The notes under the pieces are model-generated. The model made no database searches, was not told the DNA's origin, and saw only the letters and a list, made by a program, of their open reading frames with translations. From Welwitschia mirabilis (lineage: Eukaryota > Gnetophyta > Gnetopsida > Welwitschiales), in NCBI GenBank assembly GCA_051453625.1, contig JBOZIK010000001.1:284258165-284315488 (forward strand): DNA of 57,324 nt, read 5' to 3'. A program made the translations under genes and the position numbers. This document shows positions 1 to 10,235 of this stretch, piece by piece. Within the stretch, counting starts at the first letter, position 1; each line of letters begins with the position of its first letter.

Positions 1-239
1 ATATGCAATTGAGAGCTCATCTCATTCAATTTTATCGTATCCAGGAGAAACATTTTCAGAACAAACATATTTTGAACTATAAACATGATTAAGATTTATG
101 TAATTTAATGACGTAGAGAAACTTACCTATCTGAGATCGCAAGAAGACCAAAGTTTAATACATTGTCATCATTGCTTGAGCTCAATAGATCATCTTTTGA
201 TTCATCTTATGTTGCTGCAATACTTTCTTTCCCTTGTTC

Positions 240-613
240 TTCCTAGCTTTTTTATTATTGTTGGCACAATCTACAGCTACATGACCAAAACCTTTGCATT
301 CAAAACATTGAATTGATGAAGATTTCTTACCTTTATTTACTTTATCTCTTGCCGATTTATTGAAAAGTTTAGANNNNNNNNNNNNNNNNNNNNNNNNNNN
401 NNNNNNNNNNNNNNNNNNNNNNNNNNNNNNNNNNNNNNNNNNNNNNNNNNNNNNNNNNNNNNNNNNNNNNNNNTTCTTGTCCTTTTTGTGATTGTTGGCA
501 CAATCTACAGCTACATGACCAAAACCTTTGCATTCATAACATTGAATTGATGAAGATTTCTTACCTTTATTTACTTTATCTCTTGCCGATTTCTTGAAAA
601 GTTTCGACTTCTT
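240..613 (-). repeat. Near-identical duplication on both sides of a gap
   Basis: About 125 bp covering the gag zinc knuckle occurs twice, at roughly 240-373 and 480-613, separated only by a run of 100 N. The copies differ at a handful of bases. This is either a true tandem duplication or, more likely, two overlapping contig ends or haplotypes left unmerged across the gap. Confidence 0.85.
374..473. other. Assembly gap (100 N)
   Basis: A run of exactly 100 N, the usual placeholder for a gap of unknown size. It lies inside the gag of element A. Confidence 0.99.
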
Positions 614-1450
614 CTTTTTTCGAAGGAACCGCGCTTGAAGTTTCTGGTGAGAAATGCAAGATCTTCATCAAGATTATCTACTTCTAAACTGCTATTGTTT
701 GAATTTTTATTTTCCTTTAAAGCTATGCTTCTTTATTTTAGAATTTCATTTTTAGGAAGAATTATTGCTTCATATGCCATCAAGGATTCTTTGAACTCTT
801 CTACCTTTATTCTGTCAATGTCTTTGCTCTCTTCTATTACTGTTACCTTAGGTCTAAACTTCAGAAAAAGATTCCTTAGAATTTTTCTCACTACACGGTT
901 TTTAGGAACTCTCACACCCAATCCTCACATGTTGTTTACAAGGTTGCTTATTTTAGTTATGAACTTAGCCATGGACTCTGTTTCTTCCATTTTGATATTT
1001 TCAAATTTAGTAGCTAGCAATTAAAGTTTAAAATTCTTTACTATATTTGTACCTTCATGTGCTACCTTTAAGATGTCCCATATGTCTTTGGCACTAGTGC
1101 AATGGACAATTCTGTCATATTCTTCAGTTAATAATGCACATATTATCGCATTCACTGCTTTTGCATTGTTCTGAACTGTCTGTTTATCATCTTCATTCCA
1201 TTCATCTCTTGCTTTCAAAGAGGTCACCCCAGGTATTCTCTTTGAAGGAGGTTAATACCCGTACTCTACTAGATCCCAAATATCTGGATGAAGAGATGTT
1301 AGAAAGATGCTCATTTTGGATTTCTAGTGAGTATAGTTATTCCCATCAAAGAATGATGGCCTTGAAACTACGTGTCCTTCTAGATGACTTGATGTTGCCA
1401 TGAAGTTTTCCTATAGAGAGAAATAAAAAATGCTAATCTAAAGTAACCAA

Positions 1451-1462
1451 GCTCTAATACTA
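1451..1462 (-). promoter_or_regulatory. Primer binding site of element A (tRNA-Met type)
   Basis: On the minus strand this reads TAGTATTAGAGC, two transitions from the canonical TGGTATCAGAGC that pairs with the 3' end of initiator tRNA-Met. It starts two bases after the LTR terminus, as expected. Confidence 0.8.
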
Positions 1463-1804
1463 ATTGTTAGGATCGTAGAAGCACCCTAGACGGGGGTGAA
1501 TAGGGTTAATTTAAAATTATTGTAAAAGATGAATATATAACTGAAACTTCATAATTAAAACGATGTACAGAAATAATCAAGAAAATAAACTATGAACAAT
1601 GCATAATAAATAATGATTACAGCACCAGATTTATAGTGGTTCGGCAATCCTTGCCTACTCCACTCACATGGGACAGCAACGTGCTTTTAGCCTCTTGGTT
1701 CCCTTATTAAAACACTCAATCTCTTTGGGCAATACCTTTTCTAAAGGTTACAATTAATTCCCTTCTCCGAGGAATTACAAGCTTGCTTCAACAATCCTTA
1801 GAGC

Positions 1805-1881
1805 NNNNNNNNNNNNNNNNNNNNNNNNNNNNNNNNNNNNNNNNNNNNNNNNNNNNNNNNNNNNNNNNNNNNNNNNNNNNN
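1805..1881. other. Assembly gap (77 N)
   Basis: A run of 77 N inside the LTR of element A. Confidence 0.99.
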
Positions 1882-1970
1882 ATAGATCACGTAGTGAGTG
1901 ACATTCAGAAGAATTACAGAGATGATTTTCAACTATGTAGGAATAGTAACCATTCAAAGTGATTTTAAAT

Positions 1971-1980
1971 GGTTTATATA
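1971..1980 (-). promoter_or_regulatory. TATA box of LTR A
   Basis: TATATAAACC on the minus strand lies downstream of the palindrome array, matching the position of CATATAAAC in LTR B. It is probably the LTR promoter; activity is inferred. Confidence 0.55.
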
Positions 1981-2152
1981 GACTTAGTGAGAAAAATAGC
2001 TTTTGGATCCCTTAGTTGGGATCCCTAACCATTAGACTGCTATCATAGATGTTTGAACCACATCCCAAAGAAGTTTTAGCTGCTACCTAGGATGTTTTCT
2101 GTTGAAAACCACGTCATTTTGATGACTGTAACGTTCATATTTCTTTATGTTG

Positions 2153-2531
2153 GACATCCCACCTTTTTGGACCAGACGTTCTAGTTGTAAAGCTTGATTT
2201 CTAGGTTCAACTAAATTATATTTGGACATCCTAGTTTCAAGTTCAGACATCCCCATATACTTTATTTGTGTTCAAGGCTAGACATCCCAGTTAGTAGGGT
2301 TGGACATCCCAGTATATTCTGCTTGCACTCAAATCTAGACATCCTAGGTAACAGGTCAGACGTCCCCATATAGTGTGATCGTATTTAAATTCAGACATCC
2401 CAAGTAATAGGCCGGATATCCCCATATGTTTCTACCACATCCAACTCTAGACGTTCCAAGTAATAGTTTGGACATCCCCATATGTTCGACTGTGTACAGG
2501 GATGGATGTCTTAGACTAAAGCTCAGACATC
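2153..2531 (-). repeat. Paired GACGTC-like palindrome array in U3 of LTR A
   Basis: Fourteen copies of a degenerate GGACGTCC/GGACATCCC motif start (plus coordinates) at 2153, 2175, 2225, 2246, 2281, 2303, 2338, 2359, 2393, 2415, 2449, 2471, 2504 and 2526. Start-to-start distances are 22, 50, 21, 35, 22, 35, 21, 34, 22, 34, 22, 33 and 22. The motifs therefore come in pairs two helical turns apart, repeating about every 56 bp, with one wider step (50) on the TATA side. LTRs B and C follow the same rule. Confidence 0.9.
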
Positions 2532-2689
2532 CCTGGAGGCACAGCTTCTAATTTGCACATTGTAAAGTACACTATTATCTCGTTCTTGATCATCATTGAA
2601 ATTTAAATTCTTTACAAGTAGGAACATTAGATTTTTTATCATCTCTAATATGACCAAAGGTTTCTTCCTCTTTAGTTTTGAATTTAAAG

Positions 2690-3494
2690 AAATGGTGGAT
2701 TGGGTAAAATAACAACTAGTTTAGAATATTTCAGGAACCTATCTTATTTTGTAGCCATGGTTTAAAGGCTTTGATTCAGAAAAAGCTGTTCAAAGTACTA
2801 TTCCTATTTGGATCGAATTTCCCAATCTTCCAGTAACTTTCTTCCACATGTTGATGTTTTAGCAGCTAAAATAGGATATATTATTAGTATGGAGACCTTT
2901 TCAGGGTTATGAGCTTAACCCACAAGGAGAATTTGTGACGCCGTTGATCTAAACAAACTGTTACCAGAGGTCATACAATTATCAGTAGATGGAGCTATTA
3001 TTCTCCAAAAAGTTACCTATTTAACTTTGCCAAACCACTGTTACTATTGTAAGAAACTTGATCATGTGAGGTCACGTTGTCCTAAATTCTTAGCCAAGAT
3101 GGAAGCAGATAGAATATTAGCCAAAAAAGTAGCTAATGAACTCCATCAATCTAAGCTCATGAAAAACAATCTCAAAACTTCTCAAGAAGCAAATCACGAC
3201 ATTCATACTAATTAAGATACAGTCGATTCCAAGGTCAACAAAGTTAATAAGAAAAACATGGATAAAGAAAACCTTTCTCAAAAATCTACAAAAGAGGTTC
3301 ACACTGCTAGTCAAGAGGATAATCAAGCAACTTCTCAAAATCCTAAACCCCTCAACAAGGATACTAATATAGATGAAGGATGGCAAATGGTTAGTAAAAA
3401 ATCTTATGCTCATGTCACTAGAAACAACCCCTTATTTAGCCCTTTTGGGGCTACAAATCATATGTCTAAATCTAGGAATGTTATCATAAATTAA
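2690..3494 (+). pseudogene. LINE-1 ORF1 (DUF4283 and CCHC zinc knuckle)
   Basis: This would be the RNA-binding chaperone protein of the LINE. The DUF4283 end appears at about 2755-2845 as PWFKGFDSEKAV followed by PIWIEFPNLP. An intact knuckle CYYCKKLDHVRSRC (CX2CX4HX4C) lies at about 3039-3080, followed by a basic, Lys/Gln-rich low-complexity tail that ends near 3494 with GWQMVSKKSYA, a common end motif of plant LINE ORF1. There are stops at about 2862 and 3213. The frame changes between 2860 and 3027. Confidence 0.75.
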
Positions 3495-3594
3495 TTCAGA
3501 AGACCAAGCAGATCAGTAGTAAATAGTTTCGAGTCTACGAATTCTTGGAAGGTCATTGGAGAAGGATTGGGGTTATCCATCGATCTTTTATCAT

Positions 3595-6500
3595 GAATCT
3601 CATCTCTTAGAATGTTCAAGGACTCTCGGACCCTTGAAGAAGTCCGAGATCATATAGCAAAAAAGAATCTAGATATAGTCTTTCTTTAGAAAGTTAAAAT
3701 TCAATGTTTTTAGCTTCAATTAGCCTGTAATAGCATCTTTTCTAGGAATTCCTCTTACATTTCTTATCACTTTAGAGGCAGAGGAGAAGCAGTTATTCTC
3801 CTTTATCAGAAGTTTAATAATCATATTTTTTATCATAGTCAAGATCTTGAAGGTAATTGTGTATGTATTTGCTTGAATTGGAACAATTCCATTATTGGTA
3901 TGATCAATATTTATGCTCCTTGTAGTCTATCAGATAGATGTGCTCTTTAGAATTGGCTCCATGATTTTTTTCCAGATGCAACTTGGATTATTGTGGGAGA
4001 TTTTAATATGACTAAAAATATCAAAGATAAAAAAGTTGACAATAAAAGTGGTCTAAAAATCAATGAGCTTGATAGTTGGATGGCTCTTAAAAATAATTTT
4101 CAATTACATGATGCCAATGCTACCACCAAAATCACTCATGTTAATGGATGGTTTACTTGGTCTAATGCTAGAGCAAGATCTAATTTTATTACTTCTAAGC
4201 TTGAATGGGTTTATTTGTCTTTTAATCCTCACATTGTTATATCTCATCATACGAAGCTCTCAGTTTCAGTAGATTATAATCAGGTTTTATTTGACCATTT
4301 TCCCATTTCTTGGTCAATCCAATCTTCTAATTTGCAGCATATTAAGAAAGATATCTTTATTTTCAACACTGCTTTCCTTTAGAAGAATCATATGTGTTTT
4401 CTCCTCATACATATTTGGAACCTTGTTCCTCATCTGATTGGTAATAATGGTTGGATTGATTAGTGGAATAATAGTATTCTTCACATCCAATGTTTTGCTA
4501 AACATGCAGGGAGACTTTTAGCCACCAATATAGCCTCTCATCAAAAGAGCCTTATGTCTAAAGTAGAACTTTATCAATTGAAAGTTAACTCTGGGCATTG
4601 TAGTAACCACGATTTCGATTCCTTGAAAATCTATAAAGATTGTTTGAGAAAAATTGATCATTAAAAGGCTCAAGATGTCCAAATTTGTGCCTGTTTGTCT
4701 TGTCATAGAATGGGAGATAAAGCCTCTTCTTTTCTTTTCAAATTTTTAAAAGACAATTACTATTCTTCTCACATAGAAGCTATTGAAGATGGTAATGTTA
4801 TTCACACTTCTAAGGACTAGATTCTTCAAGCTTTTTATAATCATTACTTTGAGATCTTCTTTGCTACTGCAGTTGATGATACAACTATCGATACTTGTCT
4901 CAATAATATTTAGCCCTTCAATCAAAAGTTTTTTGGTGAGGATCAGTGTCTCTCTCAAACTAAATTCCTCTATGTCCTTCATCAACTAAAAGATGATAAA
5001 GCTACAGGTTTGGATGGCCTTCTAAGAGAATTCTTCTCCAAATGCTGGCACGTAATTGGTATAAATGCTTATAATGTCTACAAGGAAGCCTTGAACAACA
5101 AGTCCCTTGGAACTAATCTCAACATAGGAATAGTGAAACTTCTTATTAAATTAGAAGACTCTCATAACATCAATAATTAGAGATCTATCACTCTTTTGAA
5201 TGTGATTTATAAAATTATTGCCAATGCTGTGGCTAATAGATTATAAAACTTCCTTCAGGACCTCATTAGTAAAGAACAAACAAGTTTTATTCACAATAGA
5301 TACATCTTGGATAATGTCCTAACTACAATCGAGTCTATGCATTAGGCTAACAACTCCTCTCAGTAAGCTATTCTTTTGAAACTCGATTTTGCAAAAGCTT
5401 ATGACAAACTTGATTGACATTTTCTTACTAAAATTATTCATCATCATCAATTAAAAGAAGTTTTAGAAAATCATGTTTAAATGCTTCTTGTTGATGTTAC
5501 CTCTATTATCTGCATCAACGGTATCTTCTCTTATCTCATCTCTCTCCAAAGCTTAGTTAGATAGGGATGCCCCTTAGCTTTTTATCCTTTCATCATAGTA
5601 GTAGACGCTCTTGGTGCATTTCTTAAATCTCAATAGTTCGCTAGAGATCTTCATGGCATTTACCTTTCCAATGGCAACTCAGTTCTTTACAGTCAATTTG
5701 CAGATGATATCTTCCTCTTGATCAAAGAAACTGAATCAGATTTTTAAAAGGCTATTAATACTTTAAACATTTACTGCTAAGCCTCAGATTCTTAAATCAA
5801 TTAGAATAAACCAATGCCATCTGTTCCTCCTTTAGAGAAAAGCCTTCATGGTCCTTCCATTTTAATATTCGTTGGTTGTCTTCTATTGACCGCTTTAAAC
5901 TTCTAGGTATCTCCATAGCTCTATCAAATACTCGCTTCAGCATGTGGTAGATGGTTATTGACAAAGTAAAAGACAAAGCCCTCAAATGATCTGGTAAGCT
6001 CTTATCCTTAGTTGGGAGGCTTGTTATTTGCATTCATATTCTTAGTGCCATTCCAATTTATTATGATTCTTTCATGGCCTCCTCTACTTTAACTTATGAA
6101 ACTATTAATAGAATTGTGTGAAGATTTTTATGGGGCAATACTTCAAGTGGCAAAGTCTTTCATAGAGTGGCTTGGAGCATGTGCTGCCATTCTAAAGGCT
6201 TAGGCGAATTGGGGATTCCTTCCTTAGAACATCAAGGTATTTTATTAGCTTCCAAATGAATTATTTATTCTTTGAGTGGTGATGAGGTTTGGAAGGTGTT
6301 ATTCAGACATTATTTTGCTAATTCCAACATGAGTCCAAACCATTTTTGGAAAAATCTTCACTGGAGTAATTCAATTTTTTCTATTGGTACTTTTAAAAGT
6401 AAAGGATCTTATGTTTTTCAGTAAATTTTTAAGGCTTAGCATAAAATGAAGGACCTTCTTCATTGGCATCTAGTTAATCTAAGTCAAAATTAATTAGCTA

Positions 6501-7400
6501 CTCATTCTCCTTGGTGATCTCCAGTCTTTCAAATAGCAGATAGCTCTTTGGCTTCTTACTCTCCAGCTAGATTTCATAGATTGACTAAAGCTGGGCTTCT
6601 TCATTTAGACCAATTTGTTACTCTTCAAGATAATTATATTAAAATCGATTGGTCTCATCTCAAAACCAAATGGAAGGTTCAAAAATTGGATCTTCCTCTC
6701 ATTAGGCATATTGAAGAAGTGGTCTCTGAATTTAATTAGCATTTTAACAACCTAAACTAGTGGGATAATTGGTTTTGGCCTAATGGTAAAAAGATTACTT
6801 AGATTTCCCTTTCTTTAGCCTGTGCTTGGTTCTAAGATTTCGATAGTATTATTAAGAAGTTGAACTCCAAATGGCATCTCACTTGGACAGATGACAAATG
6901 GAAATAATTTTTCAAGGAAATTTGGAGGATCCAAGCTCATCCTAAAACCAAACTTTTTTTTTTTGGTATCTCATTCATCAAGGGCTTCCTATGGCTCATC
7001 ATTTCAACTTTTAGGAGTAGCTCATTCCTTATGTCCCTTATGTAAAGATCTAGAAACTTTTTAGCACGCTTTTTGGGATCACCATATTACTAGCCAAGTT
7101 TGGGATTTGATCAAAAGCATTAGTAGAATGAGAATGCCTCTTTAATTTTCTAATCTCATTTTATTATAAGATCCTTCAGACAGCTGACCAAGCATGGGTG
7201 GAATATTTTAATTCTAAAATGTTTTCACTTTATCTAGAAATCTCAATGTCATGTTTGGTTTAATAAGGATGCTCTTCAAGACTCTTCCACAGTCACCAAA
7301 TATTCAATTCTTGCAGTAGTTCTCCTTCAACACAAAGCTTCAGGTCTTCAAGGAGATTATAAATTTCTAAAACTTCACTATAAGAAGTTCCTCTAAAGTT
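3595..7400 (+). pseudogene. LINE-1 ORF2 (endonuclease, RT, zf-RVT)
   Basis: This would be the endonuclease/reverse transcriptase that nicks the target and copies LINE RNA. The endonuclease shows VQGLSD near 3615, WIIVGDFNMT at 3987-4016, FTWSNARAR near 4153 and the DHFPISW motif at about 4291. RT shows DDKATGLDG near 4993, LLNVIYKIIANAVANRL near 5200, LKLDFAKAYDKLD near 5377, R-stop-GCPL near 5560 (Gln of RQGCPL lost) and QFADDIFLL with the catalytic Asp pair at about 5698-5709. The C-terminal part has RFLWGN (about 6120), KGLGELGIPSL (about 6197) and a zf-RVT motif CPLCKDLETF-stop-HAFWDHH near 7030-7088. More than a dozen stops make it non-functional. Confidence 0.88.
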
Positions 7401-7552
7401 GTTCCTTTTTAGTACTCTATTCTCTTTAGTCTCCATGTGCTAGTAACCATCCCAGGGGTTGCGGTTTCTTTCTAACCTTTTTGGGATTTGCTAAGGTGTT
7501 CTCTTTTGTAGTGATTTTTCTCTACCTTAATACCCCTCCCCTCCTCTCCCCC

Positions 7553-8007
7553 AAACTATGGAAATATTATCTATGTATCAAGTCTAGAAAAACATCTCTC
7601 TCTCTCTGACTGATTGTATCTAAACTGAACTAGGGATTACTACTTTCCTTCGAATGTAATTCATGCTAATGAATCTAAGCATCTAAAGCTTATTTCTCAT
7701 TAGGCCTCTCTCTACTATTCTTATCTGGTGTTACTCAAGCAAAAGCAAATCCTATGATTTCAACCCTAGCTAAAGGGTAGTTGTACTAAAGAGATCTATT
7801 AATTAAGGGAACCAGGAGGCTGAAAGCTTGTGCTGCCTCTTGAAAGTAAAGTAGACTTGAAGAGCCGAATGACTATAAAATCTGGTAGTTCTTTTCTTGT
7901 GCATTGTTTAGTATTTGATTTTATTTCACTACAGTTAATAATTGTTATATTTCTATATAAATTTAAAAACCCTATTCACCCCCCCAAGGATGTTTTCGGT
8001 CCTAACA
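7553..8007 (+). repeat. 5' LTR of element B, 3' half only
   Basis: This matches the last 470 bp of the 3' LTR, from CTATGGAAATATTATC through the CT microsatellite to the terminus CCTAACA at 8001-8007. The first ~510 bp, with the palindrome array and TATA box, are missing; LINE-1 3' sequence abuts directly. The CT tract is only about 13 nt here, against about 27 in the 3' LTR. Confidence 0.88.
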
Positions 8008-8009
8008 AT

Positions 8010-8020
8010 TGGTATCAGAG
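8010..8020 (+). promoter_or_regulatory. Primer binding site of element B
   Basis: TGGTATCAGAG, identical over 11 bases to the canonical initiator tRNA-Met primer site, begins two bases after the LTR end. Confidence 0.93.
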
Positions 8021-8073
8021 GGAGGTTGCTTTAGATTAGGGTTTTTTCCTTCCTTTATGTGTTTTTAGATCAA

Positions 8074-9447
8074 ATGGCATCCTTGAGTTTTATAGAGGAT
8101 CAGTCTATTTCTAAACTGCCTTTATTTCAGGGTCCAACTATGCCTATTGGAAAACAAAGATGGCCATTTTTTCATAGCCCCTAGATTGTGAGATATAAAA
8201 AATGGTTAAGTTTGGATATGCTACCCCTATGGAAGTAGTCAATGATAAAACCATTTCAAAACCAAGAAGTGAATGTGATCAGAATAATCAGAGGGTTGCT
8301 CAAATGAATGCTAAAGCCATGAATGCCTTGATTTGTGCCTTATCTCTAGAAGAGTACAATCATGTGGTGCAATGCATAATAGCTTAGGAAATCTGGGAGA
8401 TTTTAAGGGTTGCTTATGAAGGTACGAATATTATGAAAAATACAAAATTGGAAATGTTGATAAATCAATTTGAAAACATCAAGATGAAAGATTCAGAATC
8501 AATGACAGACTACACTCCCAAAATAAATGACATCATGAACAACATGTGGGTTTGGGAGAAGTTGTATCTTAGAATCGAGTTGTAAGGAAGATCCTTAAGA
8601 TCCTCACCAAGAAGTTCAAACTCAAGATCCCAGCTATTAAGGAGAGCAAGGTTATTAATCGAATCAAGGTTGAGGAACTTAAAGGATCTCTCATGGCATA
8701 TGAGGCATCTCTACAAAGAGAAGACGATTAGCTAAAAGGAGAATCATTACTCTAAAGGCCGAATCTAATGACAATGAGAACATTTAATCTAGTAAGGATC
8801 CAGAGGACGATAACCTTACTCTTCTAGCAGAAAATTTCAAAATATTTCTCAAGAAAAAGGAAAGAAGAACATCTCGGCATTCCTTCAAATGAGGTATGGA
8901 CAAAGGTAAAAATTAATCTAGCTCCATTCAATGTTACAAATGCAAAGGCTATGGTTATATTTTTTCTGAATATGCTAACAAATGGAAGGATAAATCTATC
9001 AAATCCAAAGGAAAGAAAGCCTTGAAAGCCACTTGAGATGACAATGATGCAAGTTCTCCATTAAGCAATGAAGAAGGATGTATTAATTTCAGTCTACTCC
9101 TCATAGTAGAAGATGTAAGTAAATCAATTGATTTAGATTTATCAATTGACTTAATTAAGGTACATGATTATGAAAGTGATGATGATAACTTATCTATTAC
9201 TTATGAGAAACTATATCATGTTAGCTTAGATCTTAGAAAGAAAAATATTTATCTTAAGAAACAGGTTGACAATCTAAAAGGGAAACTAAAAGAAGCCTCT
9301 ATAGAGATAGAAGTTCTTCACAAAGATCTAACTCAATCTTAAGGTATAGCTAAATGGCTTGCAAATGGAGAGGAGAATCTAAATCGTCCATTAATAAAGA
9401 GAAGGAGACCAAATGACAAATCTAGAATTGGATCTACTTCTAGATAA
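8074..9447 (+). pseudogene. Copia gag of element B, broken
   Basis: Gag starts at the ATG at 8074 (MASLSFIEDQ), the first after the PBS. UBN2-type sequence follows at about 8202-8440: MNAKAMNALICALSLEEYN and EIWEILRVAYEGTN. The knuckle region at 8932-8973 reads CYKCKGYGYIFSEY: two Cys remain but the His and the last Cys are both Tyr, so metal binding is lost. The following spacer (about 9050-9440) is acidic, then Lys/Leu-rich with coiled-coil character, as usual between knuckle and protease in this lineage. Several stops and frame changes are present. Coding similarity stops at the plastid-like insert. Confidence 0.85.
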
Positions 9448-9730
9448 AAGGATTCCTATGAATAAACCATTCATTTTCATTTTTTGGGTTTTTTCTTTTT
9501 TGAAAATTGAAAAAGAATCCATGTGGAAGTTAGAATGTAAATAATAGAAGTTACAGGTATAGTTTAGTGGTAAAAGTGTGATGCTTCATTCTAACCGATT
9601 ATTTGAATCAGAAGACTCTGATGAACATTAGTAAAAACTCAGTTATACATTGAAAAGTATATGATTTTGATTCTATTCCGCTTTTCCAAAAAGTTCGATT
9701 CATTTTTTTATGACTTATATGGCTAATAAA
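9448..9730 (+). other. Probable plastid DNA insert (NUPT) with trnG-UCC 5' exon
   Basis: Copia coding sequence is interrupted by DNA that looks like the plastid spacer upstream of trnG(UCC), followed by its first exon and the start of its group II intron. The exon match (see 9553-9575) is direct; the extent of the insert on both sides is a guess from loss of copia reading frames. The DNA from 9731 to about 10235 is also not recognisable as copia and may belong to the same insert. Confidence 0.65.
9553..9575 (+). pseudogene. trnG-UCC: trnG-UCC 5' exon fragment, plastid origin
   Basis: The 23-nt window matches the plastid trnG(UCC) first exon at 21 positions; both differences (positions 1 and 3) are G to A. 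GTGTG, a group II intron 5' end, follows at once at 9576. No second exon with anticodon and T-arm is seen nearby, so this cannot make a tRNA. The exon was recognised from memory of plastid genomes, not from a search. Confidence 0.7.
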
Positions 9731-10235
9731 ATTAGCAACAACATAGGATCAATTAGTCTCAAGTATGTTTCTTAATTGATTGAATTTAAAAGCTTAGTAG
9801 ATACCCTGGAATAAATAAAAAAGACCTTGCTTATCAAAGAAGTATCCAAAAACTTTTGATCAAACGAAAGCAAGACAAAACTAGTTATAACCAAGTAAAG
9901 AGCTAGTTATAATCAAATAAAAAGAAAAACATAGTATGAAAAAAAATTAGAAAATATCTTAAATTTCAAGCATGTTGCCTCCTCAAAAGTTTTTTTGTTT
10001 AAGTATCTTTGTTTTGGTGTCTCTAGTTTAAAGTGACTATTTTTGTTAGGAACATGGTTATATTTATTCACCTATTCATATAAAAAATCTTAATCCTTTA
10101 GATATAAGTATAATCTTAAATCACAAAGTGCAATTAAAACTTTAGAAGTAAAACTATAGTTCAAAAAAGTGATTGGAAACGGGTAAGGAAGGAAGCCACT
10201 AAGTCCCTCTTTGCTCATGTGGTATTTAAAGTATA
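9731..10235. other. Unassigned AT-rich stretch within element B
   Basis: About 500 bp between the trnG-like segment and the protease, with no readable copia frame. It may be more plastid-derived DNA or a decayed gag-protease spacer. Confidence 0.4.

Larger units (their letters stand above)
1..1401 (-). pseudogene. Copia gag (UBN2 domain plus CCHC knuckle), broken
   Basis: This is the gag protein of element A, which would form the cytoplasmic particle that packages element RNA. The ATG at 1401 is the first one after the PBS and opens with a normal copia gag N-terminus (MATSSHLEGH). The UBN2 region lies at about 1230-1020, with AKAVNAIICALLTEEYDRI and the familiar KDIWDILKVAHEGT. The second gag half (about 920-735) carries VVRKILRNLFLKFRPKVT and KDIDRIKVEEF. 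The knuckle CYECKGFGHVAVDC (CX2CX4HX4C) is intact at about 540-500 and appears again left of the gap. Several stops and at least one frame change break the reading frame. A spacer rich in Ser and Asp, typical between knuckle and protease, follows from about 200 to 120. Confidence 0.85.
1..2575 (-). mobile_element. Copia element A, 5' part (LTR, PBS, gag)
   Basis: This is the 5' portion of a minus-strand Ty1/copia retrotransposon that runs off the left edge of the window. In its own reading order it has an LTR (2575 down to 1465), a degenerate initiator-Met primer site, a gag start at 1401, a UBN2-type gag and a CCHC knuckle. Protease and polymerase would lie left of position 1. The LTR end and the gag resemble those of elements B and C, so it is the same lineage but a more divergent subfamily. 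SIRE/Maximus affinity is inferred from the long gag and the extra ORF of its relative B. Two runs of N interrupt it. Confidence 0.8.
1465..2575 (-). repeat. 5' LTR of element A
   Basis: The LTR ends in CCTAACA on the minus strand (1471-1465), the same terminus as in elements B and C, and is preceded by the shared CCCTATTCACCC block. Further in, GAGTGGAGTAGGC and CACTATAA match the LTRs of B and C. The U3 part carries the ACGT-palindrome array and a TATA box. The outer end near 2575 is an estimate, because the expected TGTTGAG start is degraded. A run of N lies inside. Confidence 0.75.
2590..7552 (+). mobile_element. LINE-1: L1-type LINE, nearly full length, dead
   Basis: This is a plant L1-type non-LTR retrotransposon of about 5 kb. 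In order it has an ORF1 with DUF4283 and a CCHC knuckle, then an ORF2 with endonuclease, reverse transcriptase and a C-terminal zf-RVT region, then a short 3' UTR. The 5' end is probably truncated, since ORF1 begins inside the DUF4283 region. The 3' end lies close to 7552, where sequence of the copia LTR of element B takes over abruptly. No clear poly(A) tail or target-site duplication is visible. Many Trp and Gln codons are now stops. Confidence 0.85.

Noticed and set aside
120-127. Splice donor AGGTAAGT on the minus strand in gag of element A
   Set aside because: A good consensus match where gag similarity fades, but no acceptor or spliced relative is visible. Element B seems to continue coding at the same place.
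635-1403. Plus-strand frames in 635-1403
   Set aside because: They are antisense to the gag of element A, whose UBN2 and knuckle motifs are clear on the minus strand.
2153-2531. CRISPR-like repeat array
   Set aside because: The repeated unit is a short degenerate palindrome with similar spacers, inside a plant LTR; the spacers are not unique and no cas genes exist in this context.
9553-9700. A functional tRNA gene
   Set aside because: Only the D-arm half of plastid trnG(UCC) is present and group II intron-like sequence follows. No anticodon arm, T-arm or second exon is found nearby.
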